Source: CAYMUB01 sp964393545
Lineage (GTDB): Bacteria; Patescibacteriota; Microgenomatia; Daviesbacterales; UBA10151
Direction of reading: 5' to 3'
NCBI GenBank assembly: GCA_964393545.1
Contig: CAYMUB010000023.1
Location: 1 to 45,601 of the forward strand
Length of the DNA: 45,601 nucleotides
Part shown: positions 25,340 to 33,932 of the stretch, one piece after another
Numbering within the stretch: position 1 is the first letter of the stretch
Layout of the letters: the number at the start of each line of letters is the position of its first letter
Made by a program: the position numbers and the translations under genes
The notes under the pieces: model-generated
The model's input: only the letters and a program-made list of their open reading frames with translations
Database searches by the model: none
Told to the model about the DNA's origin: nothing

Positions 25340-27081
25340 ATACTAAACAAATTTCTCTGGCATTTTTACTAGTATTTATTATCAGCTTTTTAGTAATATA
25401 CCCAAGTTTTCACATTGGTTTATACGGAGATGATTGGCTGGCTATTTTTAGATATGTAGTACATGTACTTCCTCCAGGAGGTTGGAATATTTTCTCCTAT
25501 TACTTGACTCCTTATGGCTCACAGGATATTTTAATGGGAATTTTATATCAGAATTTTGGGACAGAAGCTTTTTATTACGAAGTTACGGCATATTTTTTGC
25601 GTTTACTAGCAGCTTTTTCCCTTTATCCAATTGTTTTCCATTTTACTAAAAGTAAACTCGCCACCTTTTTTGCAATATTATTTTTTTCAATAACTACAAT
25701 CGGATTTGACAGTACAGGCTGGTTATTAACAATGCCGACATATTTAACAATTGCCTTCTTCAATTTTTTTCTTTATTACTACATACTCAGCCAGGAAACA
25801 CACAGGGTTCAATCTTTAATAATCTCAGGATTCTTTTTTTATCTGGCTTATATCACTGCCTCTGCCAGGATGATAGGCGCACCTTTGTTTATATTATCTT
25901 TAGAGGTATTTTGGTTATTACAAGATCATACATTTAAATCCTTAAAAAGCTCACTGATAAGGATTGGTTTAATTTTTGTAGTTATGCTTGTTATTGGAAC
26001 ATCAGGGTATTCGTTAGGAAGCAGTGGAGACTGGTTTGGCAGACTAAATTCGAGTTTTACTATAATCAATAATTTAATAAGCCAGGGACGTTCTGAGTTT
26101 ATTTTGTATCCTATTGTCACAATAGGCGGAATGTTTATTCCCAATTTTGCCTTTCCAAGTATTCAAATAAATACCAAAAGAGAGATGTTACTCTCAGTGG
26201 CTCTTCCTGCTATTATTTCATTTTTCTTTCTTCTTTTTATACTAAAGACTAATATAGATAAATTTAAAAAAGACAGTCTGTATAAATATTTAGCAGCTGC
26301 CTTAATTTGGATTCTTATAGTATTTATTTTTCGCAAGTTAAATATTGTCAATTTCTCCTCTTCCAATTTAATTTTAATGGCTGTTGCAGGAGGACTTTCA
26401 ATAATTATTTGGGGAATATTAGCTGTTAAGTATCGAACTCAAAAAAATATCCTTAATGGCTTGTTTATATCCTTTTCCTGGACCCTTTCTTCATTTTTCC
26501 TAGCCTGGTTTTGGAATCCGGCTTCATATATTGATACTACTCACAGGTATCTAACTACCTCAGCAGTAGGGATTTCAATTTTTCTGGCAATTATTATAAG
26601 TTTAGGTAAAAAGCATAAAAATCAGCTCTTTTTATTTTTATTACTCTCTCTATTTATAGTACTTCATATAACCTCCACTAAAACTTATATCGGTAAACTG
26701 CTGGCAACCCATAGCCAGAAAACTGTCGATAAAATTTGGTCTTCTATTCCTTATATTCCTGAAGTTGGCAGAAAACCTGTAATTCTTTATTTTGAGAGAG
26801 ATGACACAAACGCCTCAGTTTTAGGAGACGCCGTTATGTTTGGTTACCCCTTTCATATAGCTCTTTTATATAAGTTAACAGAAAGTGATAAGTTTCCCGG
26901 GGCAACTGACAATTGGAAAGACGTAGTCTCAGCTGTCAAAGATGGTCACTCACTTAAAGCTTATGGTTATCCCCCAGAACCAATCCCTATAGAGAATGTT
27001 TATGCTTTTCATCTCCAAGGCAGGGATAATTTAATAAATATTACTGATAAAGTTCGTCAGAAACTAATTAAGGAAAAGTAA
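25336..27081 (+). CDS. GT-C-like membrane protein, tandem paralogue 2
   Basis: A 581-residue copy of the gene before it, with the same order of blocks: IGLYGDDWLAIFRY (~27-40), PYGSQDILMGI, FLRLLAAFSLYPIVFHFTKS (~88-107), SARMIGAPLF, THRYLTTSAVGISIFLA, and in the tail YFERDDTNASVLGDAVMFG and VYAFHLQGRDNLINIT (~555-570). Charged residues lie in the same loops, so the duplication is old enough to diverge but the fold is kept. The start overlaps the upstream stop by 4 bases, and its own stop overlaps the methyltransferase start by one base (TAATG), giving a three-gene coupled unit. It may add the same sugar to a different acceptor, or work as a heteromer with its twin; both are guesses. Confidence 0.68.
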   Translation: MNTKQISLAFLLVFIISFLVIYPSFHIGLYGDDWLAIFRYVVHVLPPGGWNIFSYYLTPYGSQDILMGILYQNFGTEAFYYEVTAYFLRLLAAFSLYPIVFHFTKSKLATFFAILFFSITTIGFDSTGWLLTMPTYLTIAFFNFFLYYYILSQETHRVQSLIISGFFFYLAYITASARMIGAPLFILSLEVFWLLQDHTFKSLKSSLIRIGLIFVVMLVIGTSGYSLGSSGDWFGRLNSSFTIINNLISQGRSEFILYPIVTIGGMFIPNFAFPSIQINTKREMLLSVALPAIISFFFLLFILKTNIDKFKKDSLYKYLAAALIWILIVFIFRKLNIVNFSSSNLILMAVAGGLSIIIWGILAVKYRTQKNILNGLFISFSWTLSSFFLAWFWNPASYIDTTHRYLTTSAVGISIFLAIIISLGKKHKNQLFLFLLLSLFIVLHITSTKTYIGKLLATHSQKTVDKIWSSIPYIPEVGRKPVILYFERDDTNASVLGDAVMFGYPFHIALLYKLTESDKFPGATDNWKDVVSAVKDGHSLKAYGYPPEPIPIENVYAFHLQGRDNLINITDKVRQKLIKEK

Positions 27082-27971
27082 TGTTAAGCTCCATCCCACC
27101 AAGCAAGATAAGATGCCCTAATTGTGCTATTTCGGAAGTTGTTTATAGATTTAATTCTGATAATTTTCAAATCCACTTTTGCAAAAAATGTCTAAATGGA
27201 TTTACCTATCCAGTACCAAAAAATTTAGGCCGCTATTATAGCGGTAATTATTGGCAGTCCAGCGGGTTTCTGGGAGTTTTTAAAAATACAATCTACAAAT
27301 TTTTTCAGATCAGACGAAAATACTGGATACAGAAATATTTAAAAAATGGGAATATTTTAGATGTAGGGTCGGGAGAAGGTGCCTTTAGTAAGTTTTTCAA
27401 TAATGACTTTCTGGTTATATCGCTGGACACACCATCTGCTAATATCAAGAATCCAAATGTGCTGAAGGTAGATTTTTTAAAATGGAATACTAAAAAGAAA
27501 TTTGATGCCATAGTTTTTTGGGAAAGCTTAGAACATACCCACTCTCCACAAAAGTACCTGGTGAAAGCTTCAAAGCTCCTAAAAAAGCGGGGGTTAATTT
27601 TTATTGAGTATCCTAGAGCTGACAGCCTGGAAGCAAAGTTATTTGGGAAATACTGGTTCCATTTAGATCCTCCCCGTCATCTATCTCATTTAACTCCCAT
27701 AGGACTTGATAAACTTCTGTCAAAAGCAAAACTAAGCAGAGTGTCCCATAATAGAGCTTTTGCTCTTGAATATACGATTGGAGGGTTTACAGGGAGCATA
27801 TTAAATGTATTTATGTCGCATTCAAGTGATTTTCTCAAAACTTCCAAAAATTATTTTTCTCTGTTTCTTTTAATCCCAATGCTTCTTATTTCTGCTTTTA
27901 TAGAAATAATCTTTTTTATTCTTGGACAATCGCCAATTTATTTAACTGTAGCCAGAAAAAGTACTACTTGA
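27081..27971 (+). CDS. SAM methyltransferase with N-terminal zinc ribbon
   Basis: A 296-residue protein. Cys12, Cys15, Cys34 and Cys37 (CPNC ... CKKC) form a zinc ribbon, followed by YPVPKNLGRYYSGNYW, typical of a methyltransferase group found in glycan loci. ILDVGSGEGAFSKFF (~91-105) is motif I, FDAIVFWESLEHTHSPQKYL (~133-152) is motif IV, LLKKRGLIFIEYPR is the strand after it, and HLDPPRHLSHLTPIGL (~194-209) is characteristic of this subgroup. A hydrophobic stretch (LFLLIPMLLISAFIEIIFFI) lies near the C-terminus, suggesting membrane contact. It is the last gene after the tandem GT-C-like pair, so it may cap or tag the glycan built by them. The gene is convergent with 27980, separated by 8 bases. 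Confidence 0.85.
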   Translation: MLSSIPPSKIRCPNCAISEVVYRFNSDNFQIHFCKKCLNGFTYPVPKNLGRYYSGNYWQSSGFLGVFKNTIYKFFQIRRKYWIQKYLKNGNILDVGSGEGAFSKFFNNDFLVISLDTPSANIKNPNVLKVDFLKWNTKKKFDAIVFWESLEHTHSPQKYLVKASKLLKKRGLIFIEYPRADSLEAKLFGKYWFHLDPPRHLSHLTPIGLDKLLSKAKLSRVSHNRAFALEYTIGGFTGSILNVFMSHSSDFLKTSKNYFSLFLLIPMLLISAFIEIIFFILGQSPIYLTVARKSTT

Positions 27972-27979
27972 GGCCTATT

Positions 27980-29857
27980 TTACTTTGCAAACCCTAATTC
28001 CCTAAGCATCTCTTCTCTAATATCTATTACATCTCTACCCCTAAGTTTGAAAGCGTGAAAATTTTCCGGTTCGAAAAATATCTCAAGCCGGCTTACATCA
28101 TATTTATTTTTAGCATCTGTATTTTTTACACACAAACCGTTTATTCTAAATCCTTTAATACCATCCTTAACAACTACTGACTTTTCAAGACTTGTCTTAT
28201 CATAAATGTAACCTGTACAACCAGCGACAATTTCCCAATTACGAAAATGCATTAATTCATTAAACCCAAATAGTAGAGAGATGGGATAAAATTTCTGACC
28301 TTCCGTATCAAAGTAAAAGATTGCTGGATTATCACTTAGGGGCTCATTTACATGGGCTTGTAATATATTCTTCATTCGTTCCTGATCAGATGCTGCATAA
28401 CCTACATTAATTAAATCTTGAAAGGTTTTATTAACTTCTTTATAACTTATCAGATACATAGGCATTATTGCTGAAAATAAAATAGCAATTAAAACATATT
28501 TTAGGCGAGGATTAACTATCAGTTTCAGCTTCTGAAATATAAGAACTATTAAAGTTGCCATGAATAAACTAGTTCCTATTGAGGCTGATACCAAATACCA
28601 ATGTATGCCCTCTTTAAAAGTAAGCACATCTCCTTTAATAAGCCATAATCCCCATAAAAAGATATTTGAAAGAAGAGGACCAATTGATAAAGATAACAGT
28701 AAGGTATCTTTTTGCTTGTTTTTCAGCCAAAGGAAGAAGGAACCAAGTCCTACTGTGGTAACAAAAAATCCCAAATAAGTTGCATATATACTTCCAATTT
28801 CAAAATACTTAATATTTGGTTCCTGGAGCTCTCTAAGATTTGTAACAAAATAAAAACAAGCTGTCTGAAAAATAATGTTTGCAAGAATTATAACAACAGT
28901 GAAAAAGAGAGGTTTTTTTGTAAGTAAAAATCCTATTAAAATTGTTAGGATTGAATATATGATAAATGGTCCTTTAATTAAAAATAACAGGTAATCTCCA
29001 AAATTATTAAATGTAGCACTCCCAAATACACCCCAGTAATCATTAGTTAAAAGTGTATAACCTATTCCTGCAAAAGGAGGCAGAAGCAGATGATAATTTC
29101 CAAAGGAGATTAGATTATAAAGAATAAGTGGGCCATTTGTCTGTCCTGCTGTTGCTCCGGGTAATACCATTAGAATTAAAAGAAATGGGAGAAAAAGCAA
29201 TATTATTCTTTTCAGAGAAGGCATAAAGCCTAAAGGTTTTTTGGATTTTACCCAGACAAAAATTTCTATCAAAATAACAAAAGCAAGTAAAGGATACATC
29301 CTGATAGGAGATAACATGAAAGATATAAAGAGCAAAAAAGCAGAAGTAAGCAGCAAAAGTTTTTTTCTTTTTTTAAAATAGTAATAATAAGACAGTAAAA
29401 AGATATTCATGAATAGAAGTCCTGCATAATCACTTCCTATGACAATAAAATACAGGGCTCCTGCAGAGGAATAGCTAATTCCATAAAGGAATGATGTTAA
29501 AAAGGCTAATAACCTGCTTTTAAAGACTGTATTGATAAGAGGGTACAAAGATGTAGCAGACAAGATCTTCAAAATAATAGTAACTAATTGATAAGTCGGA
29601 AAGTCTTCTTTAAAAAAACTTTCCAGAATACCTATATAGAACATTTGATAAGTATGATATAAACTTGCTGATTGTAGTGCGAGTATATATTTTCTAAGAA
29701 AATTTTCTTCATATCCAAGCATTTTGTAATCAAACAAAATCCACCAATCTTCTGGAGTAAAACCATTTTGTAAAACTATTTTTAGAAGGTTGTAATTAAG
29801 TGCTGTGACAATAAGACTGAGAAGAAGAAATGGCCAATGTTTTTTTAGTTGCATCAT
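27980..29857 (-). CDS. GT-C-like membrane protein, family member 4
   Basis: About 625 residues from ATG 29857. The frame opens at 29959, but the first 34 codons add a polar stretch unlike the other three paralogues; MMQLKKHWPFLLLSLIV (29857 or the next codon, 29854) gives the usual start at a membrane helix and has a GGGAAG upstream. Blocks shared with 10719, 23516 and 25336: TPEDWWILFDYKM (~32-44), IILKILSATSLYPLI (~90-104), SPIRMYPLLAFV, IHWYLVSASIGTSLFMA, and FHAFKLRGRDVIDIREEM (~600-617). The soluble tail is longer (~120 residues) and holds two Cys (CTGYIY and LCVKN) absent from the pair at 23516/25336. It is a single-gene unit, divergent from the methyltransferase at 29997. Function inferred only by likeness. 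Confidence 0.66.
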   Translation of the reverse strand: MMQLKKHWPFLLLSLIVTALNYNLLKIVLQNGFTPEDWWILFDYKMLGYEENFLRKYILALQSASLYHTYQMFYIGILESFFKEDFPTYQLVTIILKILSATSLYPLINTVFKSRLLAFLTSFLYGISYSSAGALYFIVIGSDYAGLLFMNIFLLSYYYYFKKRKKLLLLTSAFLLFISFMLSPIRMYPLLAFVILIEIFVWVKSKKPLGFMPSLKRIILLFLPFLLILMVLPGATAGQTNGPLILYNLISFGNYHLLLPPFAGIGYTLLTNDYWGVFGSATFNNFGDYLLFLIKGPFIIYSILTILIGFLLTKKPLFFTVVIILANIIFQTACFYFVTNLRELQEPNIKYFEIGSIYATYLGFFVTTVGLGSFFLWLKNKQKDTLLLSLSIGPLLSNIFLWGLWLIKGDVLTFKEGIHWYLVSASIGTSLFMATLIVLIFQKLKLIVNPRLKYVLIAILFSAIMPMYLISYKEVNKTFQDLINVGYAASDQERMKNILQAHVNEPLSDNPAIFYFDTEGQKFYPISLLFGFNELMHFRNWEIVAGCTGYIYDKTSLEKSVVVKDGIKGFRINGLCVKNTDAKNKYDVSRLEIFFEPENFHAFKLRGRDVIDIREEMLRELGFAK

Positions 29858-29996
29858 GTTAATTAACTTCCCAAAAATACATTCTAATTCTTTTAATCTC
29901 ACAATTCCATATCTATACTTTTGACTAGTGGATTGAATACTTTTTCTCCACTGGAACATATGCTAGTATAACCAACAGCAGATTAAAGAGCTTTAT

Positions 29997-30734
29997 ATGG
30001 AACTTAGAAGATATGATATTTTATACAAAAATGAAGCAGATCATTGGTGGTTTTCCGGCAGGAGAATGCTACTTAAAAATATCTTGCAGAATTTATCAAA
30101 AAAGTCCGATTTAAAAATTCTAGATGTAGGAAGCTGTACTGGCTACAATTTACATCTTTTAAGTGAATTTGGAGAAGTCTACGCCGTTGATACAGAAGAA
30201 AAAGCAGTGGAATATTGTAAAAAGAGAGGCTTTAAAAAAATTAGTCTTTTAAAGAATGGCCTAAAATTGCCATTTAAGGATAATACTTTTGATGTTGTGA
30301 CTTGTTTGGATGTTTTAGAACATATCAAAGAAGATGAAATTTATCTAAAAGAATTATACAGGGTGCTTTCACCAAAAGGTAAACTGATATTATTTACACC
30401 GGCGATACAACTTTTATGGAGCCAGCTTGATACAAAATCACACCACCAGCGCCGATATACCAAAGGAGAGTTAAAACAAAAAGCCAGAAAAGCCAAGTTT
30501 ATCATTAAAGATATTCAATACTTTAACTACATATTGTTTCTACCTATGCTGCCAGTCAGACTTATCCAAAAAATCCCATTATTTAAAAGAACTGAGTGGG
30601 GATCTGAATTAATAGTTGGTAACCGCTTTATAAACTGGCTTTTAACTACTATTTTCTTTGTTGATATCTGGTTTTTAAAATGGTTTTCCCCCCCCATAGG
30701 TGTATCTCTTTCTCTAATAGCAGAAAAGAAATGA
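29997..30734 (+). CDS. Class I SAM-dependent methyltransferase
   Basis: A 245-residue protein. The opening NEADHWWFSGRRMLLKNIL (~11-29) is typical of a methyltransferase subgroup seen beside GT2 enzymes. ILDVGSCTGYNLHLL (~41-55) is motif I, VYAVDTEEKAVEYCKKRG holds the strand-2 acid, FDVVTCLDVLEHIKEDEIY (~98-116) is motif IV, LSPKGKLILFTPA is motif III, and KSHHQRRYTKGELKQK (~147-162) is a recurring block in this subgroup. The end contains a run of eight C bases (30688-30695) coding for SPP, close to the stop; a slip there would change only the last ~15 residues. It starts a plus-strand trio with two GT2 genes (24-base gap). An AAAGAG lies 6 bases before ATG 29997. Confidence 0.85.
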   Translation: MELRRYDILYKNEADHWWFSGRRMLLKNILQNLSKKSDLKILDVGSCTGYNLHLLSEFGEVYAVDTEEKAVEYCKKRGFKKISLLKNGLKLPFKDNTFDVVTCLDVLEHIKEDEIYLKELYRVLSPKGKLILFTPAIQLLWSQLDTKSHHQRRYTKGELKQKARKAKFIIKDIQYFNYILFLPMLPVRLIQKIPLFKRTEWGSELIVGNRFINWLLTTIFFVDIWFLKWFSPPIGVSLSLIAEKK

Positions 30735-30758
30735 TAAAATCTTTTAAAACAAATTAAG

Positions 30759-31778
30759 ATGAAAAAGAAGCTTATCCGTAGAAAAGCTTCGCTTACTTCC
30801 GGAGGAAGAAATCCTCGGCTCATTTCCATTGGGGTAATTTGTTTTAACGAGGAACCTAATATCCTGCCTGCTTATAAAGAACTAAAATCCACAACCGATG
30901 TTAATAAAAAATACAATTACGAGTTTATTTTCGTTGATAACGGAAGCAAAGATAAAACTAGAGAAGAAATTAGAAAGATTACAAAAATTGATAAGAGAGT
31001 ATCAGGTGTTTTTTTGTCCAGGAATTTTGGTAATGAAGCCTCCATACAAGCATCTTTGGATTATGCCTTAGGAGATGCATACGTCTGCTATGAAGGCGAT
31101 TTACAGGATCCTGCAAATGTAATTTTGGATTTTATCAAGCAGTGGGAAAAAGGGTATGATGTTGTCGTGGGCATTCGGACAAAGATTGCTGACAATTTTT
31201 TTATGACTAAAATTCGAAAATTGTACTACAGAATTTTTAGAAGTATTTCTAACATTGAAGTTCCTGTGGATGCCGGAGCTTTTGCATTAATAGATAAAAA
31301 AGTTGTTGAGGCAATTAGAGCACTTCCAGAAAAACACCGCTTTAACAGGGGGCTTAGGGCTTGGGTCGGTTTTAAAACTGCTTATGTTGAATATCAGCGC
31401 CGAAGAAGAGAACGGGGTAAGAGCTCCTACAATCTTCTAGGTTATATTCATCATGCTGAAAAAAGTTTTTTTGGATTTTCTTATTTACCATTAGACGTTA
31501 TTGTTTACACCGGTCTTTTAACAGTTGTACTTTCATTTATTTTCTTGGCAATCTACTTGCTATCATCATTCTTATTTGGACAAACTCTAAAAGAGTTTAC
31601 ATTAATCTTATCTTCAATTGTTCTCTTTGGAGGAATTCAGCTTTTAGCTCTCAGTGTGATTGGTAAATATGTTCAAGTTATTGTCGAAGAAACTAAATCC
31701 CGTCCTGTTTATATCGTCGAGGAAGTAGTAAAAAATATGTGGTTTATGAAATCGCCACCTCAAGTTTTAGGCTCATGA
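30759..31778 (+). CDS. GT2 polyprenyl-phosphate glycosyltransferase (DPM/ArnC/GtrB-like)
   Basis: A 339-residue protein with a GT-A domain and two C-terminal membrane helices (~243-270 and ~279-300). ISIGVICFNEEPNILPAYKE is close to the DPM start block; FIFVDNGSKDKT, SRNFGNEASIQASLDYALG and the metal-binding YEGDLQDPAN (~108-117) follow. RRRRERGKSSYNLLGYIHHA (~212-231) is the loop before the membrane part. Reaction inferred: nucleotide-sugar plus undecaprenyl phosphate gives a lipid-linked sugar for outer-face GT-C transferases. Its stop overlaps the next GT2 start (ATGA at 31775). Neighbouring GT-C-like genes at 23516-29857 are candidate users. Confidence 0.9.
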   Translation: MKKKLIRRKASLTSGGRNPRLISIGVICFNEEPNILPAYKELKSTTDVNKKYNYEFIFVDNGSKDKTREEIRKITKIDKRVSGVFLSRNFGNEASIQASLDYALGDAYVCYEGDLQDPANVILDFIKQWEKGYDVVVGIRTKIADNFFMTKIRKLYYRIFRSISNIEVPVDAGAFALIDKKVVEAIRALPEKHRFNRGLRAWVGFKTAYVEYQRRRRERGKSSYNLLGYIHHAEKSFFGFSYLPLDVIVYTGLLTVVLSFIFLAIYLLSSFLFGQTLKEFTLILSSIVLFGGIQLLALSVIGKYVQVIVEETKSRPVYIVEEVVKNMWFMKSPPQVLGS

Positions 31779-32527
31779 AAAAACCTAAAATAGTCACAAT
31801 TTTCATTGCCTTTAATGCTGCTTTAACTTTAGAACCTTTCTATAATAATTTCCCAAAAAGTTATTCCGATGAAATAATTTTGGTAGATGATTGTTCCCAA
31901 GACGAAACTTTCAAAATTGCGAAAAGACTAGGTATTAAATCTTATCGGAACTCTGTTAATTTAGGTTATGGAGGAAATATGAAAAGAGCATTAGGCAAAG
32001 CTCTGAAGAGTGGTGCTGATATTATTATTGATATTCATCCGGATGGAGAGTATAAGCCTACTGCTATCCCTCAAGCTATCAAACAAATTGATAAGGGTGC
32101 GGAATTTGTCTTAGGCAATCGTTTTGCCGATGTTAATAAGCTTATGCAAAGTGGGATTTATTTTTGGAAACTAATTCCAATTAAACTTTTAAATGGTCTT
32201 GATCGCATAATCCTTGGAGTAAAAATTGATGACCTTCATCAAGGTTTCAGGGTTTATACCAAAAGTTTGTTAAATAAGATAAACTTTGAAAACAACTCAA
32301 ACAACTATTTATTCAGTTTTGAGATCTTGGCTCAAGCAGCCTTCAATAAATGCAAAATATCTCAAGTTCCAGTCGAAACTAGCTATACCGGTAAAAAAAG
32401 AGGGGCAAGTTTAAAAAATAGTATCAAATATTCATTAGGAACATTTAAAATTTTATTTTTGTTTATTCTGGCTAGATTTGGTTTTGTCACAAAACTCTTT
32501 AAGAAACCTTCAAGAAGGCATCTTTAA
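31775..32527 (+). CDS. GT2 glycosyltransferase, short DPM1-like form
   Basis: About 250 residues from ATG 31775, which overlaps the preceding stop as ATGA; the longer frame from 31739 would overlap the previous gene by 40 bases and is rejected. Motifs: IVTIFIAFNAALTLEPF, EIILVDDCSQDETF (~33-46), VNLGYGGNMKRALGKAL (~62-78), IIIDIHPDGEYKP (~84-96; HPDG in the DxD place), and LGVKIDDLHQGFRVYTK. There are no C-terminal membrane helices. This form is like dolichyl-phosphate glucose/mannose synthases or the cytoplasmic GT2s that act with them. It is the last gene of the trio. Donor unknown. Confidence 0.85.
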   Translation: MKKPKIVTIFIAFNAALTLEPFYNNFPKSYSDEIILVDDCSQDETFKIAKRLGIKSYRNSVNLGYGGNMKRALGKALKSGADIIIDIHPDGEYKPTAIPQAIKQIDKGAEFVLGNRFADVNKLMQSGIYFWKLIPIKLLNGLDRIILGVKIDDLHQGFRVYTKSLLNKINFENNSNNYLFSFEILAQAAFNKCKISQVPVETSYTGKKRGASLKNSIKYSLGTFKILFLFILARFGFVTKLFKKPSRRHL

Positions 32528-32566
32528 GGAAGAGAACATTTAAGAAAGCACTACTTAGAGTTCTTT

Positions 32567-33835
32567 CTAGACAATTGTCAGTTTAGGGGTAGCCAATATA
32601 AATTTTCCACCTTTTTTTCGGTATTCTGATTGCTTTTTAATAATCTCATCAGCAAAATTCCAGGCCAGGATTAGAGTATAATCTGGTTTGTCTTTTAAAA
32701 GCTCTGATTCCGGCAGAATTGGAATATGCATTCCGGGAGTAAACTTTCCCTGTTTATAAGGTATGGAATCTACTATATAATCCAAGGTTTCGGGACCAAT
32801 TCTGCAATAATTTAATATAATGTTGCCTTTTGCAGATGCTCCATACCCTACAACTTTCTGATTTTTTAAACGGAGGCCCCAGAGTAATTGCACTAATTCG
32901 TGTCTAACTTTATCTACTTTTTTGCCAAATTTTAAATATGTCTGCACTTTAAGAATTTCTTTTCTATTTTCTAATTCTAATAATTTTTTTACTTGGCTGC
33001 TTTTTTTATGAGGCCTTTTGCTGATAAATACTCTAATAGATCCTCCATGTACAGACAATCTTTGTACATCTACCAGATAAAGACCATGTCTTTTTATTAA
33101 CTTACTTAGTGGAGTAATCGAAAAGTACGAAAGATGCTCTTGGTATACCGTATCAAATTCTACTTTTTCAAGTAAATCAATAAGGTATGGGAATTCCGCA
33201 ATAAACAGTCCGGAATCAGAAAGTAAAACTTTTATCCCTTCTAGAAAATCATGTAGATTATGTATATGGGCAACCACATTGGTACCGGTTATGATTTTTG
33301 CCTGTCCGTATTTCTTTTTTAACTTTACTGCTACTTCTTTTGTAAATAAGGCGCAAAGTGTATTTACGCCCTCTTTATTTGCTTTCTTTACCAGATTTTC
33401 CGCCGGGTCAACTCCTAGCACTACCATTCCATGCGCTTTAAATGCTTTAAGAAGCGTCCCGTCATTACTACCAATATCCACGACCAGTTCTTCTTTCTTT
33501 GCTTTTGCTGCTTCTACTGCATTTTTAGCTAACTTGGAAAAATGTTCTCGCATGGTTGTAGAGGTTGAAGGAATATATACGTAATTTTTAAACATGACTT
33601 TCGGAGATACCACATGTGCAAGTTGGACTAATCCACAATCCCTGCAAAAACAAACATCTAAGGGATAGAATCTTTCTGCTTTATGGCGATGGTGGGCTTT
33701 TAGAAAACCATTGGGTACAGGTGTTGGTCCCAATTGAAGAAACACCAAAAGATTAGTACTATCGCAAACCCGGCAAATTTCTAATTTAATTACTTCTTTG
33801 TTGTTATTATTTTCTTTTGGAGATCTGCCCTTCAT
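32567..33835 (-). CDS. Sugar C-methyltransferase of the NovU/TylCIII (zinc-binding, Methyltransf_13/14) type
   Basis: A 422-residue three-part protein. The N-terminal zinc-binding region has Cys21 and Cys24 and the CFCRDC group (Cys62, 64, 67), followed by PSTSTTMREHFSKLA. The SAM domain holds VVDIGSNDGTLLKAFKA (~117-133) and FDTVYQEHLSYFSITPL (~227-243), where the YxEH block is catalytic in this family. SVHGGSIRVFIS and the C-terminal GYGASAKGNIILNYCRIG (~333-350) match the Methyltransf_14 part. Known members add a methyl group to C3 (or C5) of a 4-keto-deoxy nucleotide-sugar. With the CapD-like dehydratase in the window this suggests a branched sugar. A well placed promoter (33844-33872) lies just before ATG 33835. 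Confidence 0.92.
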   Translation of the reverse strand: MKGRSPKENNNNKEVIKLEICRVCDSTNLLVFLQLGPTPVPNGFLKAHHRHKAERFYPLDVCFCRDCGLVQLAHVVSPKVMFKNYVYIPSTSTTMREHFSKLAKNAVEAAKAKKEELVVDIGSNDGTLLKAFKAHGMVVLGVDPAENLVKKANKEGVNTLCALFTKEVAVKLKKKYGQAKIITGTNVVAHIHNLHDFLEGIKVLLSDSGLFIAEFPYLIDLLEKVEFDTVYQEHLSYFSITPLSKLIKRHGLYLVDVQRLSVHGGSIRVFISKRPHKKSSQVKKLLELENRKEILKVQTYLKFGKKVDKVRHELVQLLWGLRLKNQKVVGYGASAKGNIILNYCRIGPETLDYIVDSIPYKQGKFTPGMHIPILPESELLKDKPDYTLILAWNFADEIIKKQSEYRKKGGKFILATPKLTIV

Positions 33836-33843
33836 AACGAAAC

Positions 33844-33872
33844 ATTCTACCCTGAGGAAAATGTTATTACAA
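33844..33872 (-). promoter_or_regulatory. Promoter of the C-methyltransferase gene, predicted leaderless
   Basis: Minus strand: TTGTAA (33872-33867, 4 of 6), 17 bp, TAGAAT (33849-33844, 5 of 6). The -10 ends 8 bases before ATG 33835, so transcription would start about 2 bases before the start codon. An AACATT/AATGTT inverted repeat (33841-33846 and 33860-33865) overlaps the -10 and spacer and could be an operator, or chance. Confidence 0.5.
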
Positions 33873-33932
33873 GGAGAGATAAAATGTAATTCTTAAATGG
33901 AAAATGGAAAAATAAAAGTCCTATGGAAAAGA

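Noticed and set aside
29858..29959. N-terminal extension (34 residues) of the membrane protein at 27980
   Set aside because: Polar and unlike the paralogues, which start at the first membrane helix; M35/M36 has a possible ribosome site.
29921..29972. TTGACT and TATAAC as a promoter for the methyltransferase at 29997
   Set aside because: Spacing is about 40 bp; neither box has a fitting partner.
32541..32568. AGAAAG...CTTTCT inverted repeat between 32527 and 32567 as a terminator
   Set aside because: Six-base weak stem, 14-base loop and no T-run.
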